NCBI GenBank assembly: GCA_030762175.1
Contig: CM060834.1
Coordinates: 63,469,501-63,533,500 of the forward strand
Direction: 5' to 3'
Origin: Metallyticus violacea
Taxonomy: Eukaryota; Arthropoda; Insecta; Mantodea; Metallyticidae
Length of the DNA stretch: 64,000 nt
Part shown: positions 9,704-24,200 of the stretch, in pieces
How the letters are laid out: the number at the start of each line of letters is the position of its first letter
Position numbering within the stretch: the stretch's first letter is position 1
Notes under the pieces: model-generated
What the model was told of the DNA's origin: nothing
Database searches by the model: none
Seen by the model: only the letters and a program-made list of their open reading frames with translations
Translations under genes and position numbers: made by a program

Positions 9704-12700
9704 AAGTTTGGAAACTTCGTTAGAATCACTTTTTTTCCGTTCTTATTTGAGATAACTGGTTCTCTTTCATTATACTAGTTTGATAGCCTCAGTAAAGCAT
9801 ATTATGCGCAAAGAATCTGGAAAAGAAAAAAAATTGTTTTCGAAGTTTGGAAACGTCGTTTTAATCACTTTTTTCCATTCTTATTTGAGATTACTGATTC
9901 TCTTTCATTATAGTAGTTTGATAGCCTCAGAAAAGCATATTATGCACAAAGAATCTCGAAAAGAAAAAAAATTTTTTTCGAAGTTTGGACACTTCGTTAG
10001 AATCACTTTTTTTCCGATCTTATTTGAGATAACTGGTTCTCTTTCATTATACTAGTTTGATAGCCTCAGCAAAGCATATTATGCGCAAAGAATCTCGAAA
10101 AGAAAAAAAATTTTTTTCGAAGTTTGGAAACTTCGTTAGAATCTTTTTTTTTCCGTTCTTATTTGAGATAACTGGTTCTCTTTCATTATACTAGTTTGAT
10201 AGCCTCAGCAAAGCATATTATGCGCAAAGAATCCCGAAAAGAAAAAAAATTTTTTTCGAAGTTTAGAAACTTCGTTAGAATCACTTTTTTTCCGTTCTTA
10301 TTTGAGATAACTGGTTCTCTTTCATTATAGTAGTTTGATAGCCTCAGAAAAGCATATTATGCGCAAAGAATCTCGAAAAGAAAAAAGTTTTTTTTCGAAG
10401 TTTGGAAACTTCTTTAGAATCACTTTTTTTCCGTTCTTATTTGAGATAACTGGTTCTCTTTCATTATACTAGTTTGATAGCCTCAGTAAAGCATATTATG
10501 CGCAAAGAATCTGGAAAAGAAAAAAAATTATTTTCGAAGTTTGGAAACTTCGTTAGAATCACTTTTTTTCCGTTCTTAATTGAGATACCTGGTTCTCTTT
10601 CATTATACTAGTTTGATAGCCTCAGTAAAGCATATTATGCGCAAAGAATCTCGAAAAGAAAAAAGTTTTTTTTGAAGTTTGGAAACTTCGTTAGAATCAC
10701 TTTTTTTCCGTTCTTATTTGAGATAACTGGTTCTCTTTCATTCTACTAGTTTGATAGGCTCAGTAAAGGATATTATGCGCAAAGAATCTCGAAAAGAAAA
10801 AAAAATTTTTCGAAGTTTGGAATCGTCGTTTGAATCACTTTTTTCCGTTCTTATTTGAGATTACTGGTTCTCTTTCATTATACTAGTTTGATAGCCTCAG
10901 CAAAGCATATTATGCGCAAAGAATCTCGAAAAGAAAAAAAATTTTTTTCGAAGTTTGGAAACTTCGTTAGAATCACTTTTTTTCCGTTCTTATTTGAGAT
11001 AACTGGTTCTCTTTCATTATACTAGTTTGATAGCCTCAGTAAAGCATATTATGCGCAAAGAATCTCGAAAAGAAAAAAATTTTTTTTCGAAGTTTGGAAA
11101 CGTCGTTTGAATCACTTTTTTCCTTTCTTATTTGAGATTACTGGTTCTCTTTCATTATAGTAGTTTGATAGCCTCAGAAGAGCATATTATGCACAAAGAA
11201 TCTCGAAAAGAAAAAAAATTTTTTTCGAAGTTTGGACACTTCGTTAGAATCAGTTTTTTTCCGATCTTATTTGAGATAACTGGTTCTCTTTCATTATACT
11301 AGTTTGATAGCCTCAGCAAATCATATTATGCGCAAAGAATCTCGAAAAGAAAAAAAATTTTTTTCGAAGTTTGGAAACTTCGTTAGAATCACTTTTTTTC
11401 CGTTCTTATTTGAGATAACTGATTCTCTTTCATTATACTAGTTTGATAGGCTCAGTAAAGCATATTATGCGCAAAGAATCTCGAAGAGAAAAAAAATTTT
11501 TTTCGAAGTTTGGAAACGTCGTTTGAATCAATTTTTTCCATTCTTATTTGAGATTACTGGTTCTCTTTCATTATAGTAGTTTGATAGCCTCAGAAAAGCA
11601 TATTATGCACAAAGAATCACGAAAAGAAAAAAAAAATTTTTCGAAGTTTGGAAACTTCGTTAGAATCACTTTTTTTCCGTTCTTATTTGAGATAACTGGT
11701 TCTCTTTCATTATACTAGTTTGATAGCTTCAGAAAAGCATATTATGCGCAAAGAATCTCGAAAAGAAAAAAGTTTTTTTTCGAAGTTTGGAAACTTCGTT
11801 AGAATCACTTTTTTTCCATTCTTATTTAAGATAACTTGTTCCCTTTCATTATACTAGTTTGATAGCCTTAGACAAGCATATTATGCGCAAAGAATCTCGA
11901 AAAGGAAAAAATTTTTTTTCGAAGTTTGGAAACTTCGTTAGAATCACTTTTTTTCCGTTCTTATTTGAGATAACTGGTTCTCTTTCATTATACTAGTTTG
12001 ATAGCTGTAAAAAAGGATATTATGCGCAAAGAATCTCGAAAGGAAAAAAAAAAATTTTTCGAAGTTTGGAAACTTCATTAGAATAACTTTTTTTCCGTTC
12101 TTATTCGAGATAACTGGTTCTCTTTCATTATACTAGTTTGATAGCCTCAGAAAAGCATATTATGCGCAAAGAATCTCGAAAAGAAAAAATTTTTTTTCGA
12201 AATTTGGAAACTACATTAGAATCACTTTTTTTCCGTTCTTATTCGAGATAACTGGTTCGCTTTCATTATACTAATTTGATAGCCTCAGAAAAGCATATTA
12301 TGCGCAAAGAATCTCGAAAAGAAAAAAAATTTTTTTTGTAGTTTGGAAACTTCGTTAGAATCACTTTTTTTCCGTTCTTATTTGAGATAACTGGTTCTCT
12401 TTCATTATACTAGTTTGATAGCCTCAGTAAAGCATATGATGCGCAAAGAATCTCGAAAAGAAAAAAAAATTTAATCGAAGTTTGGAAACGTCGTTTGAAT
12501 CACTTTTTTCGTTCTTATTTGAGATTACTGCTTCTCTTTCATTATAGTAGTTTGATAGCCTCAGAAAAGCATATTATGCTCAAAGAATCTCGAAAAGAAA
12601 AAAAATTTTTTTCGAAGTTTGGAAACGTCGTTTGAATCACTTTTTTCCGTTCTTATTTGAGATTACTGGTTCTCTTTCATTATAGTAGAATGATAGCCTC

Positions 12701-15700
12701 AGAAAAGCATATTATGCACAAAGAATATCGAAAAGAAAAAAAAAATTTTTGGAAGTTTGGAAACTTCGTTAGAATCACTTTCATTCCGTACTTATTTGAG
12801 ATAACTGGTTCTCTTTCATTATACTAGTTTGATAGCCTCAGAAAAGCATATTATGCGCAAAGAATCTCGAAAAGAAAAAAAATTTTTTTCGAAGTTTGTA
12901 AACGTCGTTTGAATCACTTTTTCCGTTCTTATTTGAGATTACTGCTTCTCTTTCATTATAGTAGTTTGATAGCCTCAGAAAAGCATATTATGCTCAAAGA
13001 ATCTCGAAAAGAAAAAAAATTTTTTTCGAAGTTTGGAAACGTCGTTTGAATCACTTTTTTCCGTTCTTATTTGAGATTACTGGTTCTCTTTCATTATAGT
13101 AGAATGATAGCCTCAGAAAAGCATATTATGCACAAAGAATATCGAAAAGAAAAAAAATTTTTTTGGAAGTTTGGAAACTTCGTTAGAATCACTTTTATTC
13201 CGTTCTTATCTGAGATAACTGGTTCTCTTTCATTATACTAGTTTGATAGCCTGAGAAAAGCATATTATGCGCAAAGAATCTCGAAAAGAAAAAAAGTTTT
13301 TTTTCGAAGTTTGGAAACTTCGTTTGAATCACTTTTTTTCCGTTCTTATTTGAGATAACTGGTTCTCTTTCATTATACTAGTTTGATAGCCTCAGGAAAG
13401 CATATTATGCACAAAGAATCTCGAAAAGAAAAAATTTTTTTTTCGAAGTTTGGAAACTTTGTTTGAATGACTTTTTTTCCGTTCTTATTTGAGATAACTG
13501 GTTCTCTTTCATTATACTAGTTTGATAGCCTCAGTAAAACATATTATGCGCAAAGAATATGGAAAAGAAAAAAAATTTTTTTCGAAGTTTGGAAACTTCG
13601 TTAGAATCACTTTTTTCCCGTTCTTATGTGAGATAACTGGTTCTCTTTCCTTATACTAGTTTTATAGCCTCAGAAAAGGATATTATGCGCAAAGAATCTC
13701 GAAAAGAAAAAAGTTTTTTTTCGAAGTTTGGAAACTTCGTTTGAATCACTTTTTTTTCCGTTCTTATTTGAGATAACTGGTTCTCTTTCATTATATTAGT
13801 TTGATAGCGTCAGTAAAGCATATTATGCGCTAAGAATCTGGAAAAGAAAAAAAAATTTTTTCGAAGTTTGGAAACTTCGTTAGAATCACTTTTTTCCGTT
13901 CTTATTTGAGATAACTGGTTCTCTTTCATTATACTAATTTGATAGCCTCAGTAAAGCATATTATGCGCAAAGAATCTCGAAAAGAAAAAAAAAATTTTTC
14001 GAAGTTTTGAAACGTCGTTTGAATCACTTTTTCCGTTCTTATTTGAGATTACTGGTTCTCTTTCATTATAGTAATTTGATAGCCTCAGAAAAGCATATTA
14101 TGCGCAAAGAATCTCGAAAAGAAAAAAGTTTTTTTTCGAAGTTTGGAAACTTCTTTAGAATCACTTTTTTTCCGTTCTTATTTGAGATAAGTGGTTCTCT
14201 TTCATTATACTAGTTTGATAGCCTCAGAAAATCATATTATGCGCAAAGAATCTGGAAAAGAAAAAAAATTATTTTCGAAGTTTGGAAACTTCATTAGAAT
14301 CACTTTTTTTCCGTTCTTAATTGAGATAACTGGTTCTCTTTCATTATACTAGTTTGATAGCCTCAGTAAAGCATATTATGCGCAAAGAATATCGAAAAGA
14401 ATAAGGTTTTTTTTTTGAAGTTGGAAACTTCGTTTGAATCACTTTTTTTCCGTTCTTATTTGAGATAACTGGTTCTCTTTCATTATACTAGTTTGATAGG
14501 CTCAGTAAAGCATATTATGCGCAAAGAATCTCGAAAAGAAAAAAAATTTTTTCGAAGTTTGGAATCGTCGTTTGAATCACTTTTTTCCGTTCTTATTTGA
14601 GATTACTGGTTCTCTTTCATTATACTAGTTTGATAGCCTCAGCAAAGCATATTATGCGCAAAGAATCTCGAAAAGAAAAAAATTTTTTTCGAAGTTTGGA
14701 AACTTCGTTAGAATCACTTTTTTTCCGTTCTTATTTGAGATAACTGGTTCTCTTTCATTATACTAGTTTGATAGCCTCAGTAAAGCATATTATGCGCAAA
14801 GAATCTGGAAAAGAAAAAAAATTTTTTTCGAAGTTTGGAAACGTCGTTTTAATCACTTTTTTCCGTTCTTATTTGAGATTACTGGTTCTCTTTCATTATA
14901 GTAGTTTGATAGCCTCAGAAAAGCATATTATGCACAAAGAATCTCGAAAAGAAATAAAATTTTTTTCGAAGTTTGGACACTTCGTTAGAATCACTTTTTT
15001 TCCGATCTTATTTGAGATAACTGGTTCTCTTTCATTATACTAGTTTGAAAGCCTCAGCAAAGCATATTATGCGCAAAGAATCTCGAAAAGAAAAAAAATT
15101 TTATTCGAAGTTTAGAAACTTCGTTAAAATCACTTTTTTTCCGTTCTTATTTGAGATAACTGGTTCTCTTTCATTATACTAATTTGATAGCCTCAGCAAA
15201 GCATATTATGCGCAAAGAATCCCGAAAAGAAAAAAAATTTTTTTCGAAGTTTGGAAACTTCGTTAGAATCACTTTTTTTCCGTTCTTATTTGAGATAACT
15301 GGTTCTCTTTCATTATACTAGTTTGATAGGCTCAGTAAAGCATATTATGCGCAAAGAATCTCGAAAAGAAAAAAATTTATTTTCGAAGTTTGGAAACTTT
15401 GATTGAATGACTATTTTTCCGTTCTTATTTGAGATAACTGGTTCTCTTTCATTATACTAGTTTGATAGCCTCAGAAAAGCATATTATGCGCAAAGAATCT
15501 TGAAAAGAAAAAAAATTATTTTCGAAGTTTGGAAACTTCGTTAGAATCACTTTTTTTCCGTTCTTAATTGAGATAACTGGTTCTCTTTCATTATACTAGT
15601 TTGATAGCCTCAGTAAAGCATATTATGCGCAAAGAATCTCGAAAAGAAAAAAGTTTTTTTTTGAAGTTTGGAAACTTCGTTTGAATCACTTTTTTTCCGT

Positions 15701-17185
15701 TCTTATTTGAGATAACTGGTTCTCTTTCATTATACTAGTTTGATAGGCTCAGTAAAGCATAATATGCGCAAAGAATCTCGAAAAGAAAAAAAAATTTTTC
15801 GAAGTTTGGAATCGTCGTTTGAATCACTTTTTTCCGTTCTTATTTGAGATTACTGGTTCTCTTTCATTATAGTAGTTTGATAGCCTCAGAAAAGCATATT
15901 ATGCACAAAGAATCTCGAAAAGAAAAAAAATTTTTTTCGAAGTTTGGACACTTCGTTAGAATCACTTTTTTTCCGATCTTATTTGAGATAACTGGTTCTC
16001 TTTCATTATACTAGTTTGATAGCCTCAGCAAAGCATATTATGCGCAAAGAATCTCGAAAAGAAAAAAAATTTTTTTCGAAGTTTGGAAACTTCGTTAGAA
16101 TCACTTTTTTTCCGATCTTATTTGAGATAACTGGTTCTCTTTCATTATACTAGTTTGATAGTCTCAGCAAAGCATATTATGCCCAAAGAATATGGAAAAG
16201 AAAAAAAATTTTTTTCGAAGTTTGGAAACTTCGTTAGAATCACTTTTTTTCCGTTCTTATGTGACATAACTGGTTCTCTTTCGTTATACTAGTTTGATAA
16301 CTTCAGAAAAGGATATTATGCGCAAAGAATCTCGAAAAGAAAAAAGTTTTTTTTCGAAGTTTGGAAACTTCGTTTGAATCACTTTTGTTTCCGTTCTTAT
16401 TTGAGATAACTGGTTCTGTTTCATTATATTAGTTTGATAGCGTCAGTAAAGCATATTATGCGCAAAGAATCTGGAAAAGAAAAAAAATTTTTTTCGAAGT
16501 TTGGAAACTTCGTTAGAATCACTTTTTTCCGTTCTTATTTGAGATAACTGGTTCTCTTTCATTATACTAGTTTGATAGCCTCAGTAAAGCATATTATGCG
16601 CAAAGAATCTCGAAAAGAAAAAATTTTTTTTTCGAAGTTTGGAAACGTCGTTTGAATCACTTTTTCCGTTCTTATTTGAGATTACTGGTTCTCTTTCATT
16701 ATAGTAGATTGATAGCCTCAGAAAAGCATATTATGCGCAAAGAATCTCGAAAAGAAAAAAGTTTTTTTTCGAAGTTTGGAAACTTCTTTAGAATCACTTT
16801 TTTTCCGTTCTTATTTGAGATAACTGGTTCTCTTTCATTATACTAGTTTGATAGCCTCAGTAAAGCATATTATGCGCAAAGAATCTCGAAAAGAATAAGG
16901 TTTTTTTTTGAAGTTTGGAAACTTCGTTTGAATCACTTTTTTTCCGTTCTTATTTGAGATAACTGGTTCTCTTTCATTATACTAGTTTGATAGGCTCAGT
17001 AAAGCATATTATGCGCAAAGAATCTCGAAAAGAAAAAAAATTTTTTCGAAGTTTGGAATCGTCGTTTGAATCACTTTTTTCCGTTCTTATTTGAGATTAC
17101 TGGTTCTCTTTCATTATACTAGTTTGATAGCCTCAGCAAAGCATATTATGCGCAAAGAATCTCGAAAAGAAAAAAATTTTTTTCG
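9704..17185 (+). repeat. HOR copy C, 54 monomers, 7,482 bp (interrupted)
   Basis: The copy follows the 29-monomer order to about 12,000, is then interrupted by a block of monomers like those of the second half of the window (to about 14,390), re-enters the unit at the AAGAATAAGG landmark near 14398, passes the unit start again near 14768, and from 15468 follows the unit (equivalent to 2301 onward) to its end. AAGAATAAGG therefore occurs twice, 2,495 bp (18 monomers) apart. The intact first part shares variants with copy F. Confidence 0.85.
12001..14390 (+). repeat. Second-family monomers embedded in HOR copy C
   Basis: The block opens with GATAGCTGTAAAAAAGG and contains CTTCATTAG, ATTCGAGATAACTGG, TTTTGTAGTTTGG, GATTACTGCTTCTC, GTAGAATGATAG, GGAAGTTTGGAAAC and CTTTTATTCCG monomers, all of which otherwise belong to the region beyond 37,500. 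A three-monomer series (GATTACTGCTTC, GTAGAATGATAG, GGAAGTTTGG types) is present twice, about 414 bp apart (AAACGTCG near 12486 and 12900). Near 14007 it has the short five-T type B monomer followed by GTAATTTGATAG, which is the anchor form of the second family rather than the first. Confidence 0.82.
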
Positions 17186-20100
17186 AAGTTTGGAAACTTC
17201 GTTAGAATCACTTTTTTTCCGTTCTTATTTGAGATAACTGGTTCTCTTTCATTATACTAGTTTGATAGCCTCAGTAAAGCATATTATGCGCAAAGAATCT
17301 GGAAAAGAAAAAAAATTGTTTTCGAAGTTTGGAAACGTCGTTTTAATCACTTTTTTCCATTCTTATTTGAGATTACTGATTCTCTTTCATTATAGTAGTT
17401 TGATAGCCTCAGAAAAGCATATTATGCACAAAGAATCTCGAAAAGAAAAAAAATTTTTTTCGAAGTTTGGACACTTCGTTAGAATCACTTTTTTTCCGAT
17501 CTTATTTGAGATAACTGGTTCTCTTTCATTATACTAGTTTGATAGCCTCAGCAAAGCATATTATGCGCAAAGAATCTCGAAAAGAAAAAAAATTTTTTTC
17601 GAAGTTTGGAAACTTCGTTAGAATCTTTTTTTTTCCGTTCTTATTTGAGATAACTGGTTCTCTTTCATTATACTAGTTTGATAGCCTCAGCAAAGCATAT
17701 TATGCGCAAAGAATCCCGAAAAGAAAAAAAATTTTTTTCGAAGTTTAGAAACTTCGTTAGAATCACTTTTTTTCCGTTCTTATTTGAGATAACTGGTTCT
17801 CTTTCATTATAGTAGTTTGATAGCCTCAGAAAAGCATATTATGCGCAAAGAATCTCGAAAAGAAAAAAGTTTTTTTTCGAAGTTTGGAAACTTCTTTAGA
17901 ATCACTTTTTTTCCGTTCTTATTTGAGATAACTGGTTCTCTTTCATTATACTAGTTTGATAGCCTCAGTAAAGCATATTATGCGCAAAGAATCTGGAAAA
18001 GAAAAAAAATTATTTTCGAAGTTTGGAAACTTCGTTAGAATCACTTTTTTTCCGTTCTTAATTGAGATACCTGGTTCTCTTTCATTATACGAGTTTGATA
18101 GCCTCAGTAAAGCATATTTTGCGCAAAGAATCTCGAAAAGAAAAAAGTTTTTTTTGAAGTTTGGAAACTTCGTTAGAATCACTTTTTTTCCGTTCTTATT
18201 TGAGATAACTGGTTCTCTTTCATTCTACTAGTTTGATAGGCTCAGTAAAGGATATTATGCGCAAAGAATCTCGAAAAGAAAAAAAAATTTTTCGAAGTTT
18301 GGAATCGTCGTTTGAATCACTTTTTTCCGTTCTTATTTGAGATTACTGGTTCTCTTTCATTATACTAGTTTGATAGCCTCAGCAAAGCATATTATGCGCA
18401 AAGAATCTCGAAAAGAAAAAAAATTTTTTTCGAAGTTTGGAAACTTCGTTAGAATCACTTTTTTTCCGTTCTTATTTGAGATAACTGGTTCTCTTTCATT
18501 ATACTAGTTTGATAGCCTCAGTAAAGCATATTATGCGCAAAGAATCTCGAAAAGAAAAAAATTTTTTTTCGAAGTTTGGAAACGTCGTTTGAATCACTTT
18601 TTTCCTTTCTTATTTGAGATTACTGGTTCTCTTTCATTATAGTAGTTTGATAGCCTCAGAAGAGCATATTATGCACAAAGAATCTCGAAAAGAAAAAAAA
18701 TTTTTTTCGAAGTTTGGACACTTCGTTAGAATCAGTTTTTTTCCGATCTTATTTGAGATAACTGGTTCTCTTTCATTATACTAGTTTGATAGCCTCAGCA
18801 AATCATATTATGCGCAAAGAATCTCGAAAAGAAAAAAAATTTTTTTCGAAGTTTGGAAACTTCGTTAGAATCACTTTTTTTCCGTTCTTATTTGAGATAA
18901 CTGATTCTCTTTCATTATACTAGTTTGATAGGCTCAGTAAAGCATATTATGCGCAAAGAATCTCGAAGAGAAAAAAAATTTTTTTCGAAGTTTGGAAACG
19001 TCGTTTGAATCACTTTTTTCCATTCTTATTTGAGATTACTGGTTCTCTTTCATTATAGTAGTTTGATAGCCTCAGAAAAGCATATTATGCACAAAGAATC
19101 ACGAAAAGAAAAAAAAAATTTTTCGAAGTTTGGAAACTTCGTTAGAATCACTTTTTTTCCGTTCTTATTTGAGATAACTGGTTCTCTTTCATTATACTAG
19201 TTTGATAGCTTCAGAAAAGCATATTATGCGCAAAGAATCTCGAAAAGAAAAAAGTTTTTTTTCGAAGTTTGGAAACTTCGTTAGAATCACTTTTTTTCCA
19301 TTCTTATTTAAGATAACTTGTTCCCTTTCATTATACTAGTTTGATAGCCTTAGACAAGCATATTATGCGCAAAGAATCTCGAAAAGGAAAAAATTTTTTT
19401 TCGAAGTTTGGAAACTTCGTTAGAATCACTTTTTTTCCGTTCTTATTTGAGATAACTGGTTCTCTTTCATTATACTAGTTTGATAGCCTCAGAAAAGCAT
19501 ATTATGCGCAAAGAATCTTGAAAAGAAAAAAAATTATTTTCGAAGTTTGGAAACTTCGTTAGAATCACTTTTTTTCCGTTCTTAATTGAGATAACTGGTT
19601 CTCTTTCATTATACTAGTTTGATAGCCTCAGTAAAGCATATTATGCGCAAAGAATCTCGAAAAGAAAAAAGTTTTTTTTTGAAGTTTGGAAACTTCGTTT
19701 GAATCACTTTTTTTCCGTTCTTATTTGAGATAACTGGTTCTCTTTCATTATACTAGTTTGATAGGCTCAGTAAAGCATAATATGCGCAAAGAATCTCGAA
19801 AAGAAAAAAAAATTTTTCGAAGTTTGGAATCGTCGTTTGAATCACTTTTTTCCGTTCTTATTTGAGATTACTGGTTCTCTTTCATTATAGTAGTTTGATA
19901 GCCTCAGAAAAGCATATTATGCACAAAGAATCTCGAAAAGAAAAAAAATTTTTTTCGAAGTTTGGACACTTCGTTAGAATCACTTTTTTTCCGATCTTAT
20001 TTGAGATAACTGGTTCTCTTTCATTATACTAGTTTGATAGCCTCAGCAAAGCATATTATGCGCAAAGAATCTCGAAAAGAAAAAAAATTTTTTTCGAAGT

Positions 20101-21203
20101 TTGGAAACTTCGTTAGAATCACTTTTTTTCCGATCTTATTTGAGATAACTGGTTCTCTTTCATTATACTAGTTTGATAGTCTCAGCAAAGCATATTATGC
20201 CCAAAGAATATGGAAAAGAAAAAAAATTTTTTTCGAAGTTTGGAAACTTCGTTAGAATCACTTTTTTTCCGTTCTTATGTGACATAACTGGTTCTCTTTC
20301 CTTATACTAGTTTGATAACTTCAGAAAAGGATATTATGCGCAAAGAATCTCGAAAAGAAAAAAGTTTTTTTTCGAAGTTTGGAAACTTCGTTTGAATCAC
20401 TTTTGTTTCCGTTCTTATTTGAGATAACTGGTTCTCTTTCATTATATTAGTTTGATAGCGTCAGTAAAGCATATTATGCGCAAAGAATCTGGAAAAGAAA
20501 AAAAATTTTTTTCGAAGTTTGGAAACTTCGTTAGAATCACTTTTTTCCGTTCTTATTTGAGATAACTGGTTCTCTTTCATTATACTAGTTTGATAGCCTC
20601 AGTAAAGCATATTATGCGCAAAGAATCTCGAAAAGAAAAAAATTTTTTTTCGAAGTTTGGAAACGTCGTTTGAATCACTTTTTCCGTTCTTATTTGAGAT
20701 TACTGGTTCTCTTTCATTATAGTAGATTGATAGCCTCAGAAAAGCATATTATGCGCAAAGAATCTCGAAAAGAAAAAAGTTTTTTTTCGAAGTTTGGAAA
20801 CTTCTTTAGAATCACTTTTTTTCCGTTCTTATTTGAGATAACTGGTTCTCTTTCATTATACTAGTTTGATAGCCTCAGTAAAGCATATTATGCGCAAAGA
20901 ATCTCGAAAAGAATAAGGTTTTTTTTTGAAGTATGGAAACCTCGTTTGAATCACTTTTTTTCCGTTCTTATTTGAGATAACTGGTTCTCTTTCATTATAC
21001 TAGTTTGATAGGCTCAGTAAAGCATATTATGCGCAAAGAATCTCGAAAAGAAAAAAAATTTTTTCGAAGTTTGGAATCGTCGTTTGAATCACTTTTTTCC
21101 GTTCTTATTTGAGATTACTGGTTCTCTTTCATTATACTAGTTTGATAGCCTCAGCAAAGCATATTATGCGCAAAGAATCTCGAAAAGAAAAAAATTTTTT
21201 TCG
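17186..21203 (+). repeat. HOR copy D, 29 monomers, 4,018 bp
   Basis: This is a plain unit with the same length as copy A and the same order of variants. It shares with A the variant GCATATTTTGCGC (near 18113) and CTTCGTTAG in the following monomer, both of which differ in B and E. Changes seen only here include TATACGAGTTTG near 18087 and GAAGTATGGAAACC near 20929. Only a handful of substitutions separate it from copy A. Confidence 0.9.
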
Positions 21204-24200
21204 AAGTTTGGAAACTTCGTTAGAATCACTTTTTTTCCGTTCTTATTTGAGATAACTGGTTCTCTTTCATTATACTAGTTTGATAGCCTCAGTAAAGCAT
21301 ATTATGCGCAAAGAATCTGGAAAAGAAAAAAAATTGTTTTCGAAGTTTGGAAACGTCGTTTTAATCACTTTTTTCCATTCTTATTTGAGATTACTGATTC
21401 TCTTTCATTATAGTAGTTTGATAGCCTCAGAAAAGCATATTATGCACAAAGAATCTCGAAAAGAAAAAAAATTTTTTTCGAAGTTTGGACACTTCGTTAG
21501 AATCACTTTTTTTCCGATCTTATTTGAGATAACTGGTTCTCTTTCATTATACTAGTTTGATAGCCTCAGCAAAGCATATTATGCGCAAAGAATCTCGAAA
21601 AGAAAAAAAATTTTTTTCGAAGTTTGGAAACTTCGTTAGAATCTTTTTTTTTCCGTTCTTATTTGAGATAACTGGTTCTCTTTCATTATACTAGTTTGAT
21701 AGCCTCAGCAAAGCATATTATGCGCAAAGAATCCCGAAAAGAAAAAAAATTTTTTTCGAAGTTTAGAAACTTCGTTAGAATCACTTTTTTTCCGTTCTTA
21801 TTTGAGATAACTGGTTCTCTTTCATTATAGTAGTTTGATAGCCTCAGAAAAGCATATTATGCGCAAAGAATCTCGAAAAGAAAAAAGTTTTTTTTCGAAG
21901 TTTGGAAACTTCTTTAGAATCACTTTTTTTCCGTTCTTATTTGAGATAACTGGTTCTCTTTCATTATACTAGTTTGATAGCCTCAGTAAAGCATATTATG
22001 CGCAAAGAATCTGGAAAAGAAAAAAAATTATTTTCGAAGTTTGGAAACTTCGTTAGAATCACTTTTTTTCCGTTCTTAATTGAGATACCTGGTTCTCTTT
22101 CATTATACCTGTTTGATAGCCTCAGTAAAGCATATTATGCGCAAAGAATCTCGAAAAGAAAAAAGTTTTTTTTGAAGTTTGGAAACTTCTTTAGAATCAC
22201 TTTTTTTCCGTTCTTATTTGAGATAACTGGTTCTCTTTCATTCTACTAGTTTGATAGGCTCAGTAAAGGATATTATGCGCAAAGAATCTCGAAAAGAAAA
22301 AAAAATTTTTCGAAGTTTGGAATCGTCGTTTGAATCACTTTTTTCCGTTCTTATTTGAGATTACTGGTTCTCTTTCATTATACTAGTTTGATAGCCTCAG
22401 CAAAGCATATTATGCGCAAAGAATCTCGAAAAGAAAAAAAATTTTTTTCGAAGTTTGGAAACTTCGTTAGAATCACTTTTTTTCCGTTCTTATTTGAGAT
22501 AACTGGTTCTCTTTCATTATACTAGTTTGATAGCCTCAGTAAAGCATATTATGCGCAAAGAATCTCGAAAAGAAAAAAATTTTTTTTCGAAGTTTGGAAA
22601 CGTCGTTTGAATCACTTTTTTCCTTTCTTATTTGAGATTACTGGTTCTCTTTCATTATAGTAGTTTGATAGCCTCAGAAGAGCATATTATGCACAAAGAA
22701 TCTCGAAAAGAAAAAAAATTTTTTTCGAAGTTTGGACACTTCGTTAGAATCAGTTTTTTTCCGATCTTATTTGAGATAACTGGTTCTCTTTCATTATACT
22801 AGTTTGATAGCCTCAGCAAATCATATTATGCGCAAAGAATCTCGAAAAGAAAAAAAATTTTTTTCGAAGTTTGGAAACTTCGTTAGAATCACTTTTTTTC
22901 CGTTCTTATTTGAGATAACTGATTCTCTTTCATTATACTAGTTTGATAGGCTCAGTAAAGCATATTATGCGCAAAGAATCTCGAAGAGAAAAAAAATTTT
23001 TTTCGAAGTTTGGAAACGTCGTTTGAATCACTTTTTTCCATTCTTATTTGAGATTACTGGTTCTCTTTCATTATAGTAGTTTGATAGCCTCAGAAAAGCA
23101 TATTATGCACAAAGAATCACGAAAAGAAAAAAAAAATTTTTCGAAGTTTGGAAACTTCGTTAGAATCACTTTTTTTCCGTTCTTATTTGAGATAACTGGT
23201 TCTCTTTCATTATACTAGTTTGATAGCTTCAGAAAAGCATATTATGCGCAAAGAATCTCGAAAAGAAAAAAGTTTTTTTTCGAAGTTTGGAAACTTCGTT
23301 AGAATCACTTTTTTTCCATTCTTATTTAAGATAACTTGTTCCCTTTCATTATACTAGTTTGATAGCCTTAGACAAGCATATTATGCGCAAAGAATCTCGT
23401 AAAGGAAAAAATTTTTTTTCGAAGTTTGGAAACTTCGTTAGAATCACTTTTTTTCCGTTCTTATTTGAGATAACTGGTTCTCTTTCATTATACTAGTTTG
23501 ATAGCCACAGACAAGCATATTATGCGCAAAGAATCTCGAAAAGAAAAAAATTTTTTTTCGAAGTTTGGAAACTTCCTTAGAATCACTTTTTTTCCATTCT
23601 TATTTGAGATAACTTGTTCTCTTTCATTATACTTGTTTGATAGCCTCAGACAAGCATATTATGCGCAAAGAATGTCGAAAAGAAAAAAATTTTATTTCGA
23701 AGTTTGGAAACTTCGTTAGAATCACTTTTTTTCCGTTCTTATTTGAGATAACTGGTTCTCTTTCATTATACTAGTTTGATAGCCTCAGAGAAGCATATTA
23801 TGCGCAAAGAATCTCTAAAAGAAAAAATTTTTTTTTCGAAGTTTGGAAACTTCGTTAGAATCACTTTTTTTCCGTTCTTATTTGAGATAACTGGTTCTCC
23901 TTCATTATACTAGTTTGATAGCCTCAGAAAAGCATAGGTATGCGCAAAGAATCTCGAAAAGAAAAAATTTTTTTTTCGAAGTTTGGAAACTTCCTTAGAA
24001 TTACTTTTTTTCCATTCTTATTTAAGATTACTGGTTCTCTTTCATTATACTAGTTTGATAGCCTCAGACAAGCATATTATGCGCAAAGAATCTCGAAAAG
24101 AAAAAAATTTTTTTTCGAAGTTTGGAAACTTCGTTAGAATCACTTTTTTTCCGTTCTTATTTGAGATAACTTTTTCTCTTTCATAATACTAGTTTGATAG

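Noticed and set aside
12001..14390. Transposon insertion in HOR copy C
   Set aside because: The block consists wholly of the same 139-bp monomers in register and orientation, with no terminal repeats, target-site duplication or coding sequence.
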